A program made the translations under genes and the position numbers. From Synaphobranchus kaupii (taxonomy: Eukaryota; Chordata; Actinopteri; Anguilliformes; Synaphobranchidae): a stretch of 64,000 bases of DNA. Position 1 is the stretch's first letter. Each line of letters begins with the position of its first letter. Positions 34,247 to 45,480 of the stretch are shown in pieces. The notes beneath the pieces were generated by a model. It ran no database searches. It saw only the letters and a program-made list of their open reading frames with translations, and was not told the DNA's origin. The stretch lies in contig CM056389.1 in NCBI GenBank assembly GCA_029718625.1, positions 15,152,452-15,216,451 of the forward strand, given 5' to 3'.

Positions 34247-34940
34247 ATCCGTGGGAATGGAGATGCCTTTTTCCAAAGCCAAGGAGTTGATACCACAGTG
34301 TAAACTATCCACATTTAAATTAAGGTGGGAATCCACATTTAAATTATTTTAGTCACAGTTTTACCATTATGAATCAACCACTAAAATCTATTTATTGTGG
34401 AATAACCTAGATATATCAAACAACAAGTCAGCTAATAATAATAAAAACAAAGGCTTAAAATTAAGCGAATAGTTTAACAGTTTAAACACAAACGCAGATT
34501 TAAAAATACGGGGCAAAGTTCCTGCATAAGAAACACCAGCTCTCCAAATAAGGGAGACACGATTATTAAAAAAAATGAAAAATTATAATAAGGATGGATC
34601 CAAATTACCCTTCAAGAAATAGCTTGGGAGATTTTTTGAAAAGGGATTTTCTTGGTCAGAGGAGATGGCAGGGACAAGCAGGCAATAACAGCGAGGTGAT
34701 TGACCAGCTTTTGACTTTTAATGCGCCAGTCTGGGCTCTGAGTTAAAGATGACATTTCAGAGCAATTTCCTATTTCCCCCTGCAAAGTTCACACAGCACT
34801 GACTGACCAGGGGCTGCCAGCTAATGGCCTCCACAGCACAGAGGGAGCAATAATGAAAATGAAAAAGAGAAGAAAAAAAAAAGTTAAGGAAAAGAACAAC
34901 TAACGTGGAAATAAAGGTTCGCTTTTTAGCCACTTCAGGC
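34247..34940. other. Unassigned sequence
   Basis: AT-rich with short poly-A tracts. No gene recognised. Confidence 0.5.
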
Positions 34941-35080
34941 AGAGAGAGAGAGAGAGAAAGAGAGAGACGTAAGAGAGAGAGAGAGAGTGACAGAGACATA
35001 GAGAAAGAGAGAGACGTGAGAGAAGACCGAGAGAGAGAGACGTGACAAAAAGAGAGAGAGAGAGAGAGACGTGACATGGG
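34941..35080. repeat. Purine-rich GA array with spaced GACGTGA motifs
   Basis: Blocks of (GA)n are interrupted about every 40 bases by GAGACGTGA or GAGACGTAA, giving a higher-order pattern. The leucine/serine-rich open frames on the other strand are a consequence of the repeat. Confidence 0.9.
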
Positions 35081-37922
35081 GTGTTACAAAATAACACAGC
35101 AATCAACAGCATCGTCTCCGCTGTGGATTTCACAACATTCATTATTCATGATGTTACCCGGAGAAGGTGAGCAGGGAGGAGTGTGGGGGGGGGGTGTCTC
35201 TTAAACAGCATTAATAACAGCAGAGGGAGGGAGATGGGAGGTGCTCCTGGACACGGAGGTGCCCACGTGGGACTGCGGGGCCCCCAGGGGGTGGAGGCAG
35301 GGTCTGGTCCCCTCGATGACGCCTCCGTGGAGGGAAACTATTTGAGAACAAGTGCAGAACTGAGCCGTCTGCGGCGTGCGTCACCGTGCATTAAGGCTGG
35401 AGGCTTCAACTTCCCCAGAGGGGAGCGGGAAAAAGATTCAGCTTCAGCTACCAAAGGAAAAACAGTGAGATGTGACGAAAGAGTGCAGAGACTTGATAAC
35501 AGCAGGAAAAGCAGCCTTATCGCAATGAAATAAATAAATTATAAAAAATAAATAAATAGCTTTCCTTTTACCTTGCTCTGGAATATCGCCTGAATTCACC
35601 TTATACACATTAATAGGAATATCCATTGAAAGATTTATATCAGGTTTACTGTAGATGCACACATAAACACCCACACACGCACACACATACACAAGCAAAC
35701 AATTAACATAGGCAGCGTGGCCTGGGTTGAAACAACAATTATCCTTAACAGTCACAAACAAATATCTGCAAGAGCTGCAAAATAACTTGCCGGAATGTGC
35801 TTGTGAAGAAAATAACGAACGCTCGCGTTTGCATCTAAGTTAAAGTTAAGGACAAATGTTAACTGAACACGGGCCTGTGACTTTGCCGAGTAAGTTGGAA
35901 ATTGGGGCATCTGAAAAAAACGAACTAAAAATAAAAAATAAAAAAAAATAAAAAAAACTAACAAAGCTCATGTGAATGTCAGGAGAATATGCAAGCTCCA
36001 AACAGATGTCCCAGATTTGTCCCTCGGGCCGTGAACCTGTGCTACAACCCATGGCACTGTTACGACTCGCTAATATGTACTACTCTGACTGGGAGGCAGG
36101 TGACTGCAACGTATCAGAGAATGCCCCTGTGCTGAGAACCACGCAGCATCACTCAAAGTCCTTAGTCATTGTGCTCCGTACATAAAAAAAAAAAAAAAAA
36201 AAGAAGAATTAATAAAAACAAATCCTAACAGCACCAAGTTCTGTCTCACTAAAGCCGTTGGTGATTAAGGACCCTGTGCAATCAAGATCATCATTTCTTC
36301 TAGGCCTATACATAAAGAATGAAAGTACAACATTCAAGAAAATAATGTTAACATAATAAGTATGTTAGATTACAGTTACAATTCATAATGTACAGTTTTA
36401 TTTGGCAGACGGCAAAAGTAAATTTCAAGTGCATTTAACATGACAAAGTTACAATTGTGGGAGTGTTGCCATAGAAGTGCATTGCTTTTTAGGTTTTTCA
36501 ATAGAGGAGGCAAGTCAGATGTTGAGTACATAATGACACAGTCAACAGCATCATCGCTGCTGAAGTATGATTTATTTATTTTTTTAAATCCTGAAAGAAG
36601 CTTTTATATTGCCCAATACAAGAGGGTTTGGTCTTTTGGAGACTGCTGCTTACATAAGCAACATGGTGATTTACATTTTAACCAATCAGTACTGCGTCTG
36701 TTTAGTGAGCTGCCACTCATGAATTAACTTGAAAAGAACACCCATCAGAGAACAAAAACAACATGTCACACCTCAAAATGACATACTCTGCATTAAAAGG
36801 GAAATTTATTCTGGGCCTGTTTATGTACTGATTTATGTATTTATTTTTTTTAAAAGCAGTAAGTATACTTATAGTGGCTTATTGAAAGCTTTAAAACATC
36901 GATTGAATAGGGTCTTAAAAAGGCGCTCTTACACGCCCTCCCAGTGCTTCTACAAACACGTTTTTGATTTGATTGATTAACGTTGATCGTACACCACGTT
37001 CCAGAACCGTCGTGTTTTCCACGTTACACGCTCGCCGAGGTTTAGTGAAGGTAAGCAGACACAAAGCGTGTCAACTTGGATTGTCATCCAAAATGTTACT
37101 TGTTAATTGCCTTTCTGATTTTACACCACCCAGCCACACCTCGTGCGACAAGTGGGAGTGAAATGCTATATATATATATTTTTTTTGGCAGGTTATTTCC
37201 CTGTAGGACCAGGCCCAGGATGTCAGAGTGAATACTTTCCACACTGCTGATATATGAAAGCAGAGGCACAGCGGGGAACTATAACACCGCTTGTACTTTT
37301 CACTTCATACACAAACGACTAACCCGAGTACGCCATCTGACTGCTTCATCATTAGAATTTGTGGTAAACATGGCTCCCGTCGGCGTGATTAAAAATGCAG
37401 GTGCGAAGCGGTAGGAGAGAAATCTAAAACATTCGAAACGGGCGCCGTGGCAACACTGACTGCCGCCGGGAGTCTGACGAGGTGCCACACAACACGGTCG
37501 TAGCATATCGCTAACGGAGGGTGGGTTTCAACCAACCCCTATCTTTCTCCCTGGCATCGCGGGCAGTCGCCCCTGCAGTCCACCCGCGCCTACCGCACGG
37601 CACTCCTGGGAAGCCGCCGAAACTCGGGGTGGAAAACGCACACTCTTCTGTGTTTTCTTCAGAGAGGAGCCGGCTACCTGATAGCGTACAGCGCTTTCCA
37701 ATCTATTTATTTATCTATTTGACAGAGACACTGGGCAGCCACTTAGCTGTCCCAGAATTAGCTATCAAGCTAAATTTCATCTGTCATCCCTGGGCAATGA
37801 TCGAGAATTTCAAGTGCAGAGGTAAAAGAAATCTGAGGAAAAAAAGGCTCACATTAAAGAAAAACAAACAGGGCAACATTTCGATTAGCACAGAAAGTTT
37901 TAAACTGCAGGCCAACGGTACA
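35081..37922. other. Unassigned sequence with CpG-rich patches
   Basis: The patch at 35220-35440 is GC-rich and the one at 37330-37640 is CpG-rich (for example GGGCGCCGTGG, CTGCCGCCGGGAG, CCGCGCCTACCGCACGGC). Both could be regulatory, but no gene starts are recognisable. A minus-strand copy of the CAACATTTGTCCTTAAC repeat lies at 35838-35870. A poly-A run is at 36184-36203 and a TA tract near 37168. Confidence 0.4.
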
Positions 37923-38215
37923 CTACATGGCCAAACGTATCCGGACACCACTTGGTCTGGGGCTGTTTTTCATGCTTCGGGATAGGCCCCTTAGTTCTAG
38001 TGAAGGCAAGTCATAAAACTACAGCACATGATGACATTCTACAATCACACGATTATGTACTTCCATCTTTGTGGTAACAGTTTGGGGAAGGCCCTGTTTC
38101 CTGTTTCAGAATGACAGTGCCCCCCGTGCACAAAGCGAGGTCCATCCAGCAATGGTTTGTCGCGATTGTGGAAGAACTTGACTGGCCTGCACAGAGCCCT
38201 GACCTCAACCCCCAA
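37923..38215 (+). mobile_element. Tc1-like transposon fragment, internally deleted
   Basis: The left terminal repeat ACATGGCCAAACGTATCCGG leads almost directly into transposase coding remnants, so most of the N-terminal half is deleted. The first is TGGTCTGGGGCTGTTTTTCA (TWSGAVFHASG), then GGCCCTGTTTCCTGTTTCAG, AATGACAGTGCCCC, CAAAGCGAGGTCCATCCAGC and GACTGGCCTGCACAGAGCCC. The sequence breaks off after CTGACCTCAACCCC. It is a family different from the other Tc1 copies in the window. The 154-codon open frame at 37521-37985 only runs into it by chance. Confidence 0.85.
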
Positions 38216-38956
38216 TACTTGTATTATATTAAAAAAAATAATAATAAATAAAATAAAATTATTTTTCTGCCCGGTCTCATCAGGATGTAGTTAAACTTCA
38301 TAGAATCGTGAATGTCACCCATTACATTTAATAATGGAATATTGGTTTAATGGTTGACCCTACTGAGGTAACCTCAAAGATCTAAGATGAAATCACCTTG
38401 ACAAAGTTCAGTATACAATGTCAAACACACAGTATCATTAAGCCCTGGATTCTGTGAATATGTGTCCTTAGTATAATATGTTGCAAGTATTACAAGTCTA
38501 ATGCACCCCCAAGCTGTAAAGAAGTTTTATTTTTTTACTTGTAATTTAAAGTTAAGTGCAAGTACTGATTGAAGTTTCCTGGACGATATTCAATTCAACT
38601 ATCCATCTGGATAGTGTCTGCCTTCAAAAAAGGCATTTCATTCATTATCATTAGTGTTGCACTCTGCTTACACATATTTAATATTCAAAAAGCCTGCTTT
38701 CCTCACAATGCCTGCATAGGCATGATGTTGAATACCTTGTTTTTAAAAATAAACATAAAATGTAGGTATATATAATTAAAAACAACGGACAAACTTCACA
38801 GCATCTAGCTGTCAATGTTTTTTTTTGTTTTCATTTACGTTACATTAAATATGAGATGCATAAAAATAACTCCTGTCTCACATCAGACAAAGCAAAGACT
38901 CACGTCACAGTAAAAGTGCTTATCCATCCAGAGGAAGTGAGACGGTAAATCACACT
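38216..38956. other. Unassigned AT-rich sequence
   Basis: No gene or element recognised. Confidence 0.5.
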
Positions 38957-39000
38957 GGATTCAATCAACATTTGTCCTTAACTTTTTTGCTTACAAAATA
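38957..39000 (+). repeat. Copy of the CAACATTTGTC dispersed repeat
   Basis: GGATTCAATCAACATTTGTC then CTTAAC matches the start of the repeat at 31362. The far end is not defined. Confidence 0.5.
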
Positions 39001-39138
39001 AATGCACGTTTATTTTCTGAGTAAAATTTGAGGGCGGATGTTGATTGGCAGGTAATTATGTTGGGCCACAGTCAGGCATAAATGTTCTTTTTTATGCAGG
39101 TATGAAACGGCAAGCTGAGCAACACAAGGGAAGAGACT

Positions 39139-39229
39139 CTTCCTCTTTTTCATCTTTGTCTTGTTCTTCTCTTTTCTCTTTCTTCCTTCTCCTTTCTTCT
39201 TCCTTCTTTTCTTCCTTTCTTCCTCTTGA
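39139..39229. repeat. Pyrimidine-rich tract
   Basis: About 90 bases of almost pure C/T (CTT, TTCC units) with few interruptions. Such tracts can form triplex DNA. Confidence 0.9.
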
Positions 39230-39563
39230 GAGAGATTATAATTCTGTTCAGCTAATGTTATATAACATGACAAAATTACCTTGGACATTTGCGATCACTA
39301 GTTCATGAGTAGTACATGATTTTACAGAGCAAGCACCAAATTCCATGTTATTATTATAATTTTTTTCACTTCGCAAGCTTCAAAACTAGACATGGCCAGT
39401 GATCATTTTTAACAGGAAAGACCACCATAGCACTATAGATCAGGAATGTATGCGTTTGGTCAACGTTACGATCGGAAGCCAAAGCTAAGCTAAACAGAAA
39501 GCCTCTTTATTGAAGTATATGGACACAGGGGTGTGCAGTCTTTGACGGGAGGAGGGACGCTCA

Positions 39564-39589
39564 CCCCCCCCCCCCCCCCCCCCCCCCCC
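39564..39589. repeat. 26-base C run
   Basis: Uninterrupted poly-C, the complement of a potential quadruplex. Confidence 0.97.
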
Positions 39590-40133
39590 ACCAATCATAA
39601 TTCATTATTTCATATCTATTTTGTATGTGATTGGAATCCCACCTCACCCTGATTTTTTTGGCACTGATTTTTTAAATCCGGCACACGAGCCTGCTTGTAC
39701 GCATACACTGCAATGCATTTTGTGCATTACACGTAATGAATAAGTGCATCTCACATTACCCCTAGGACGGATTGTGTTACAAAACAGGTTTATCGGAAGT
39801 TCAGGAGGGGTTCAGCTTCTATCTCTTTAAACAAATATAAGAAGAAAATAATTGCAATCATGTGATCTGACCCATTTCACTTCATGATGAAATATATGTG
39901 TCTATATGAAACAAAATAAACACAATAATAATAATGAAACCTGTGTAGTAATAATCTAATACAATATGCAAAGTGATAAATTTCTTTATTATTTTACCCA
40001 ATTTCTATATATCCTCCTACTGGTATTGTTCATTATATGTAGGTCTGATAAATGCAAGGCAAAAGGCCTTTGCTTTCATATTCCATTAGATGGAATCGTG
40101 AGCCTGCTTCATCTTCATTTTCCCTTTCTTGCC

Positions 40134-40214
40134 TTAGATGCGTGTTGTTTTCTTCAGCCACTCCACGGCACACTTCATGCTCTCCTTCTGTACAGATTCA
40201 TGAACGTGGCCCAG
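40134..40214 (-). other. Possible terminal coding exon, unassigned
   Basis: On the minus strand, TTGCTTGGCAATCTTTATTCAG forms an acceptor-like junction at 40215. It is followed by 27 in-frame codons ending in TAA at 40134. The peptide contains HESVQKESMKCAVEWLKK, and its codons favour CTG, GTG and AAG, unlike the AT-rich surroundings. The 130-codon plus-strand frame across it would then be an antisense shadow. I do not recognise the protein, and no upstream exon was found. Confidence 0.2.
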
Positions 40215-40359
40215 CTGAATAAAGATTGCCAAGCAAAGAAAAGCCCCACTGGCTACGCTACATACTCTAAAATAACCTCACCAAGGTTGTTCAGAAATTT
40301 ACTGTCCCCGCATCTGCTTTGTCCCATATTTCAACTGCATCTTAAAGCAAAGTATTAAA

Positions 40360-43066
40360 AATATAAATAAATAAAATAATAATTGCAACATTATTACAGC
40401 CTTGGTAAATTTACAGTGTGCTTATGCTGGAAATTGGAAACATTATAATGGCAACCGTTAAGACAACATAAAAATGCAGCTGTTGAGGGAGGGCTACACA
40501 CATTTGAAAGAATCCCCAGAGGATTTCTCAGAACGGAGAGATTGTCTCTGACTTTGCCTGTGTATTTAACCTAATCAGGTACACAGTGAATTCTCAATGA
40601 CACAAGGGAGGATTTGGGATGTGTTCAGGAGCTAGCGTTAAGGTATCTTCACACTTCACACAATCTTCAGCGCTGTAACCGTACTATAAGGACAACTACA
40701 ATGATGCAAAGTTTCAAAAGCACACACACTGTAACGGCATTGTTCTCTGAAGTATCACTTTTGGAAGATGGAGGATGACTATTTTATCGATCCCATGCTA
40801 CTCACTTTCTAAAATATATGAAAAAAAAGGCACAGTCGGCGAATTTGGGTATATGAGTTGCTGCAATATTCCAGGTTCTTGTTAACTTCCTCAATACGTC
40901 ATTCAAACTAGGTGCCATACTGTAGTCAGGTAAATCATGTGAGTCGGTGGGATGTCAGTCGTGGAATGAAACTGCCAGTGAAATACGCGGCGTGAGGATT
41001 TTCCATTTTAGAACTCTCGTTTGATTGGCTGAAGGTGCTGTATCATTGTGCCTGCATGAAAAAAAATTTCTCTGGGAGCGATCCAAATTTGTAGTTATAT
41101 TTTTGTTGCATTTAGTTATTGTTGTAGTGTGAACATGCACATGTCTTCATTTGAGGCACAGTTATTGCTTATAATCCTTATAGTTGCTAGCTGTGAAGGT
41201 ACCATTAGGGTTAGTGCTAGGTAATGTTCATTTTTGTTAGTATTTTGTTAGTGTACCTGATTTTTTTCTTTTTGAAGGTAACACTATAGCCCTATGTATT
41301 ATCTTGCCTCGCATTTTCTCGTAAATATTTAATTGTTTTCAGTATATGTAATCTATTTCTCACCCGTAGTAATGAAAAATCACATATTTAAAGCTGGAGT
41401 ACGCAACTTTTATCAGGGAACAGTCGTTCTTAGTTGGTAGCAATCATAGAAAGAACTGTTGAGAGAGAAATCCAGCACCATATACTGGGTTAGGTTTAGA
41501 GCCAAAAATACAGTTAGTGTTAGGGTTGAAGATTGGGGTTCCGTTATATTCACAAGATAGGGTTATGGTTAGAGTTAGTGCTAGGGTTAGCTTTTTATGA
41601 AAAAATACACTTTTCTTTATTTTTTTCTCTCTCAGCCTTAAGTGTATATACAGTAGATATACTGACATTTTAGTTCACAAGGCTTCTAGTTAACAACAGT
41701 TCTCTCAGTTGTCTTTCTCTGTCTCCATTACGAGGCATATGTTGGTGATTGTACCGCATATTGGCCTTTCGCAATACTCTCATTCCGACTAGAGTAGATT
41801 GCCCATCTGACCACCAGAGACTTGTAAATGAGTCCCTGCACACTTTGGGTGATGAACACATCTCTTACGTTTGATTGTCTTTTTTATTGCAGTGAGCTCT
41901 AATGAGCCTAAGTGTTTTGGCATCACTGATTGCTTTCAGCACAAAGTACTTTGGTGCCAGGAAGGAAGTCCTATTGGTGTTTCATCGACACTCTTTTTTT
42001 CTCTTTGGAGGTAATTCCTTTGGGTGCTCGAATCATGGCTTCCCGGTGAAGACCAAAGAAGGTGGCTACTGTGATTAACGTTATGACCAGCTGCGAGCTC
42101 CATGGGTAAGCCCGTGTCTAGCCCCAGTCAGTCCATTTGTAGAGGAATAAAAGTGGGTTTGAAATAATGTTGTATAATCCTGTGTATTGGCTAGCTGTTA
42201 GTGTATTGGCATACTGTATGTGTGTATATGAGGGCATCTGTCAGGTGGTACACAAAAGAGGATGCGTGATATTTTCTTAATCGTGTGTCATTGTGTGACT
42301 AATTGTGCAGAGTCAGTGTAATCATTGGAGAGCAGTTCTACAAATAAGTTAGTTTCCGTGGGAAGTGCTTTGAAACACTTATCAAATCCAATAGACACGT
42401 TTGGCTGCGTGACATACAGGAATTGAATCCTATATGTGAATATCTGTCACTGTCAAATCTTTTAATTTATTTTTTTATGACAACTAAATAGGACGTCAGC
42501 TCAAAGCTTCGCAGAGGTATAAATTGTCAAACACTGAAAATGAATTGCTCAAACAGCGCAGTCATCAATTAAAGTGCCCTTGAAACTGCCTCCTCGTGAA
42601 CTTTCATAGAAAAATATAAACACCATAAAATCTCTTTTTACTTTCATGCAGCATTAAAATAAACTTCACTGAATTGAATCAAATTTGCATGTGCATATTT
42701 CATAACGGCTCTAGATGAAATTTGTGACTTCACAAGGACATTGTCGAGTGTGAAATATGAACTGATAACAGCTTGTCTTCTGATGGCTGGAAAATACTCA
42801 GTTTAATTAAAGTGCTGAGCAGTTTGGAGCAGTTCAGAGACAGAAGACATGAGTGTGGAGCTGAGAGGAGGGGATGAGAGGGAACCGGCTCAATCCCAAT
42901 CTTCATTTGCCACTTTCTGTACAAGTTATGATAAATTGAAGAATAAATTGTAGGAAAGGAGAGGTAATCTTTAAATATTTCCCATTAATTTCAGCTTCTT
43001 GTTTTATGAGTTGAACTGAAGAATGATAATTTTCCCTTTGCCAACACTTTTCTCTCACACTCGTTC
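40360..43066. other. Unassigned sequence
   Basis: About 2.7 kb, AT-rich. At 41505-41592 several GTTAGGGTT/GGGTTA words occur in degenerate order. AAAGCTGGAGTACGCAACTT near 41390 resembles the edge of a fish DNA element, but no partner end was seen. No gene recognised. Confidence 0.45.
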
Positions 43067-43069
43067 ACA

Positions 43070-43145
<76 letters not shown>

Positions 43146-43148
43146 CAC
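43067..43148. repeat. ACGC tetranucleotide array, about 20 units
   Basis: A long, nearly perfect (ACGC)n array with CACA at both edges. It alternates purine and pyrimidine and is CpG-dense, so it could form Z-DNA and be methylated. Confidence 0.97.
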
Positions 43149-44134
43149 ACCGTTTGCTCATTGCTTAACTTGCGTGTCTAAAAGTGTGATTTTTTTTCAG
43201 CAGCAATATAAAGAGAGAATTCCTGTTTCTCTCCAACTCAACAATTTAATTAATTATCTATATGATGTTGATACAGTCATGTCAAAACATCCCAAAGGTG
43301 ATTTAATGGTGAACAAAAAAATATTTCTGGGTAATTATTGGAATGCAGTAGTGCGTTTCTTTTTAATGCATGCTTCTGTTTATGGTAGACACCTTCCCTT
43401 GAACTCAATCATCCCGGCTACACAACATTAAGGACAAAGGCATTTCGGTCAATCCGAAACAATTCCCACATTAATTTGGAGGCACATTAGAAAAAAGGTT
43501 TTTTTTTCACCCCTTGCTGTAGAGAGACACTACAAAAGGTAAATAGAGCCACTGAAGATGACTTTTCACTGAGTGAATTTCTCATAATTAGCTCACAAAT
43601 GTACTGTGTGGGAACATAAATGAAAAAAATAATACATTCTGGACAGTAAATCATATTTCCAAGGACACAGGCAAAGCATAATATAGTTGAAATATGCAAT
43701 TTATTATTTTAGTTTCTTCTTGTTCATGTTTTTTTCAGTTTTTCTACCCATGTAGAACAATACATAAAATGTATCCTTAATAATGAGTAAAAATATTGTT
43801 CACAGAAAATGTAGCATACTTGTACTCGTGGGTAATACTGACCTCTGAACTTGGCAGAAAAAACTTTTTTTCTCTGCCTTTTCATCGCAGTATTATTAAG
43901 AAATTAAAGATAAATGATATAACGGCATTATAGCGACCGCTGGTACAAGGGCTAATTAAGTTTGATCGCCTGCGTTCAAACTTGCTAACCATTTTTACCA
44001 GGCAGAAGTTACGACACACCAGTGTATGCCATCTGCTAAACGCTCCCCTTGTTCATAATTAAAGAAATACGAACACAGATTGCCATCCAATCCCTGAAAT
44101 ATTAATACTAGTCATTGTTTGGAATACTCTAACC
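43149..44134. other. Unassigned AT-rich sequence
   Basis: No gene or element recognised. Confidence 0.5.
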
Positions 44135-44660
44135 CAGTGGTTCTCCTGGGGACCACTGTGTATTCTGGTTTTTTCTTCCAACCACAATTGAAATCCAAGC
44201 TCTTAATTTTTTTCTTAAATCGACACATTTAATGTTTTTAGGGACTGTCCGTTCTCCTCTGCCTGTATTTATTATTCAAAAATGTCTTTGGGACGTTTCT
44301 GGCCGTGACGCTCTTTTCTGTGTTGGGTTGGGTGGGAGGGGCTACAGAGCCTTTGGGGTGGGAGCCAATCAGGTTTCAGCAGAGCGTTAGCCAGCTACTG
44401 CAATGGCGGAGGTGAAGAGGCACTAGTACAGAGAAGCCAAACAACGAGCCAACAGGATTTGCTTTTCCTCAATAGCAACAGCTGAAATTTAGGGGATAAA
44501 AAATGACGCAGAGTTTGCATGCATTCTGTTGGACCTGTATGTAACCTTAGCTCTAGCTATCCAGCTAGTTAAATTAGGCAGCTATATGGCCGTAGTCGGA
44601 TACCTTAAGTGGGTGGGGCTGAGCAAGGCTAAAAACTCCTGAATATTGCACCTAGGTTTC
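44135..44660 (+). mobile_element. hAT-like element remnant, boundaries uncertain
   Basis: CAGTGGTTCTCCTGGGGACC at 44135 resembles the CAGTGGTTCTCAA-type terminus of fish hAT elements, and is followed by CTTCCAACCACAATTG. The later part (GGGACGTTTCTGGCCGTGAC, GTGGGTGGGGCTGAGCAAGG, AAACTCCTGAATATTGCACC) also looks like a fish repeat and may be a second element. No matching right terminus was found. Confidence 0.35.
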
Positions 44661-45408
44661 TATTGAATCCAGGCCTGCCTCTTCCATCGATGAGAATCAA
44701 ACCATTTCAGAAGTCACTCAACTTCATGTTAGTGTTTTCTTTTTTTTTCTTCCTAATTCTAATGCTTTAACTTTTTTATGTTCAGTGAGCACAGAAGCAC
44801 CACTTTTTTGATCACTTCATTAACACACAAAGTAGGAACCATGCGCATGGACACATCAACTTTTTGGGCACATGCGTATTACCAGCTAACGTCGCCCCTA
44901 AAGCATGGAAGAAAAGTTGCAATAAGAGGTTTTCCTATTTGTAGTCTTCCCACATCACCCCCCCCCCCCCCAACAAAAAAACTACAATGTGTGATATGCC
45001 ATTCGTAGAAAAATTCTACATGTGCTGCAGCCATTAAGGTACCATGTGATTATGTGAACACACAAAGAAGAAATCGTGTTCTAACACATGCTCACCTTGC
45101 TGGCTGTTTGCTGATTGGCAGCGACGCATGGAGGCGGGGCCCCAACCCCCGGCTTCGCACCGCCGTCTCTCCGGCAACTCGGTAACAAGCCCCATGACTC
45201 CCGCGCGCCTGACGCTCCTCTCCGCGCCTCCTCTGCCTCCCCTAATGAGGCCCTGAATGCATCATTCTCCCTGCAGTCCGGTTCTGTCACCCCAGTACCG
45301 TAATGAGCTGTGAGAGTATCTCGCACCTCCCCGAGAACCCCCGGCTCTCTCTATGCCTCTGTGATTTTTAATTGTGTGTTTGTTTTCCTTTGTCTCCTTT
45401 TTCCCGCT
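44661..45408. other. Unassigned sequence with GC-rich part
   Basis: Position 45110-45300 is GC-rich with several CpG sites; the rest is AT-rich. An 11-base C run is at 44958-44970. No gene recognised. Confidence 0.45.
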
Positions 45409-45450
<42 letters not shown>

Positions 45451-45480
45451 GCGCGCGCGCACACACGCATACACACACAC
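45409..45480. repeat. CA-CG-CA compound microsatellite
   Basis: About 18 CA units pass through (CG)6 back into CA. The whole tract is alternating purine-pyrimidine. Confidence 0.97.

Noticed and set aside
35183..35533. 116-codon GC-rich open frame
   Set aside because: Opens because of local GC richness and G runs; no domain, splice site or codon pattern supports it.
37521..37985. 154-codon plus-strand frame ending TWSGAVFHASG
   Set aside because: Only its last residues are transposase-derived; the rest is unrelated upstream sequence read through by chance.
41505..41592. Interstitial telomere-like sequence
   Set aside because: GTTAGGGTT and GGGTTA words occur, but spacing and units are irregular and no two perfect adjacent TTAGGG copies are present.
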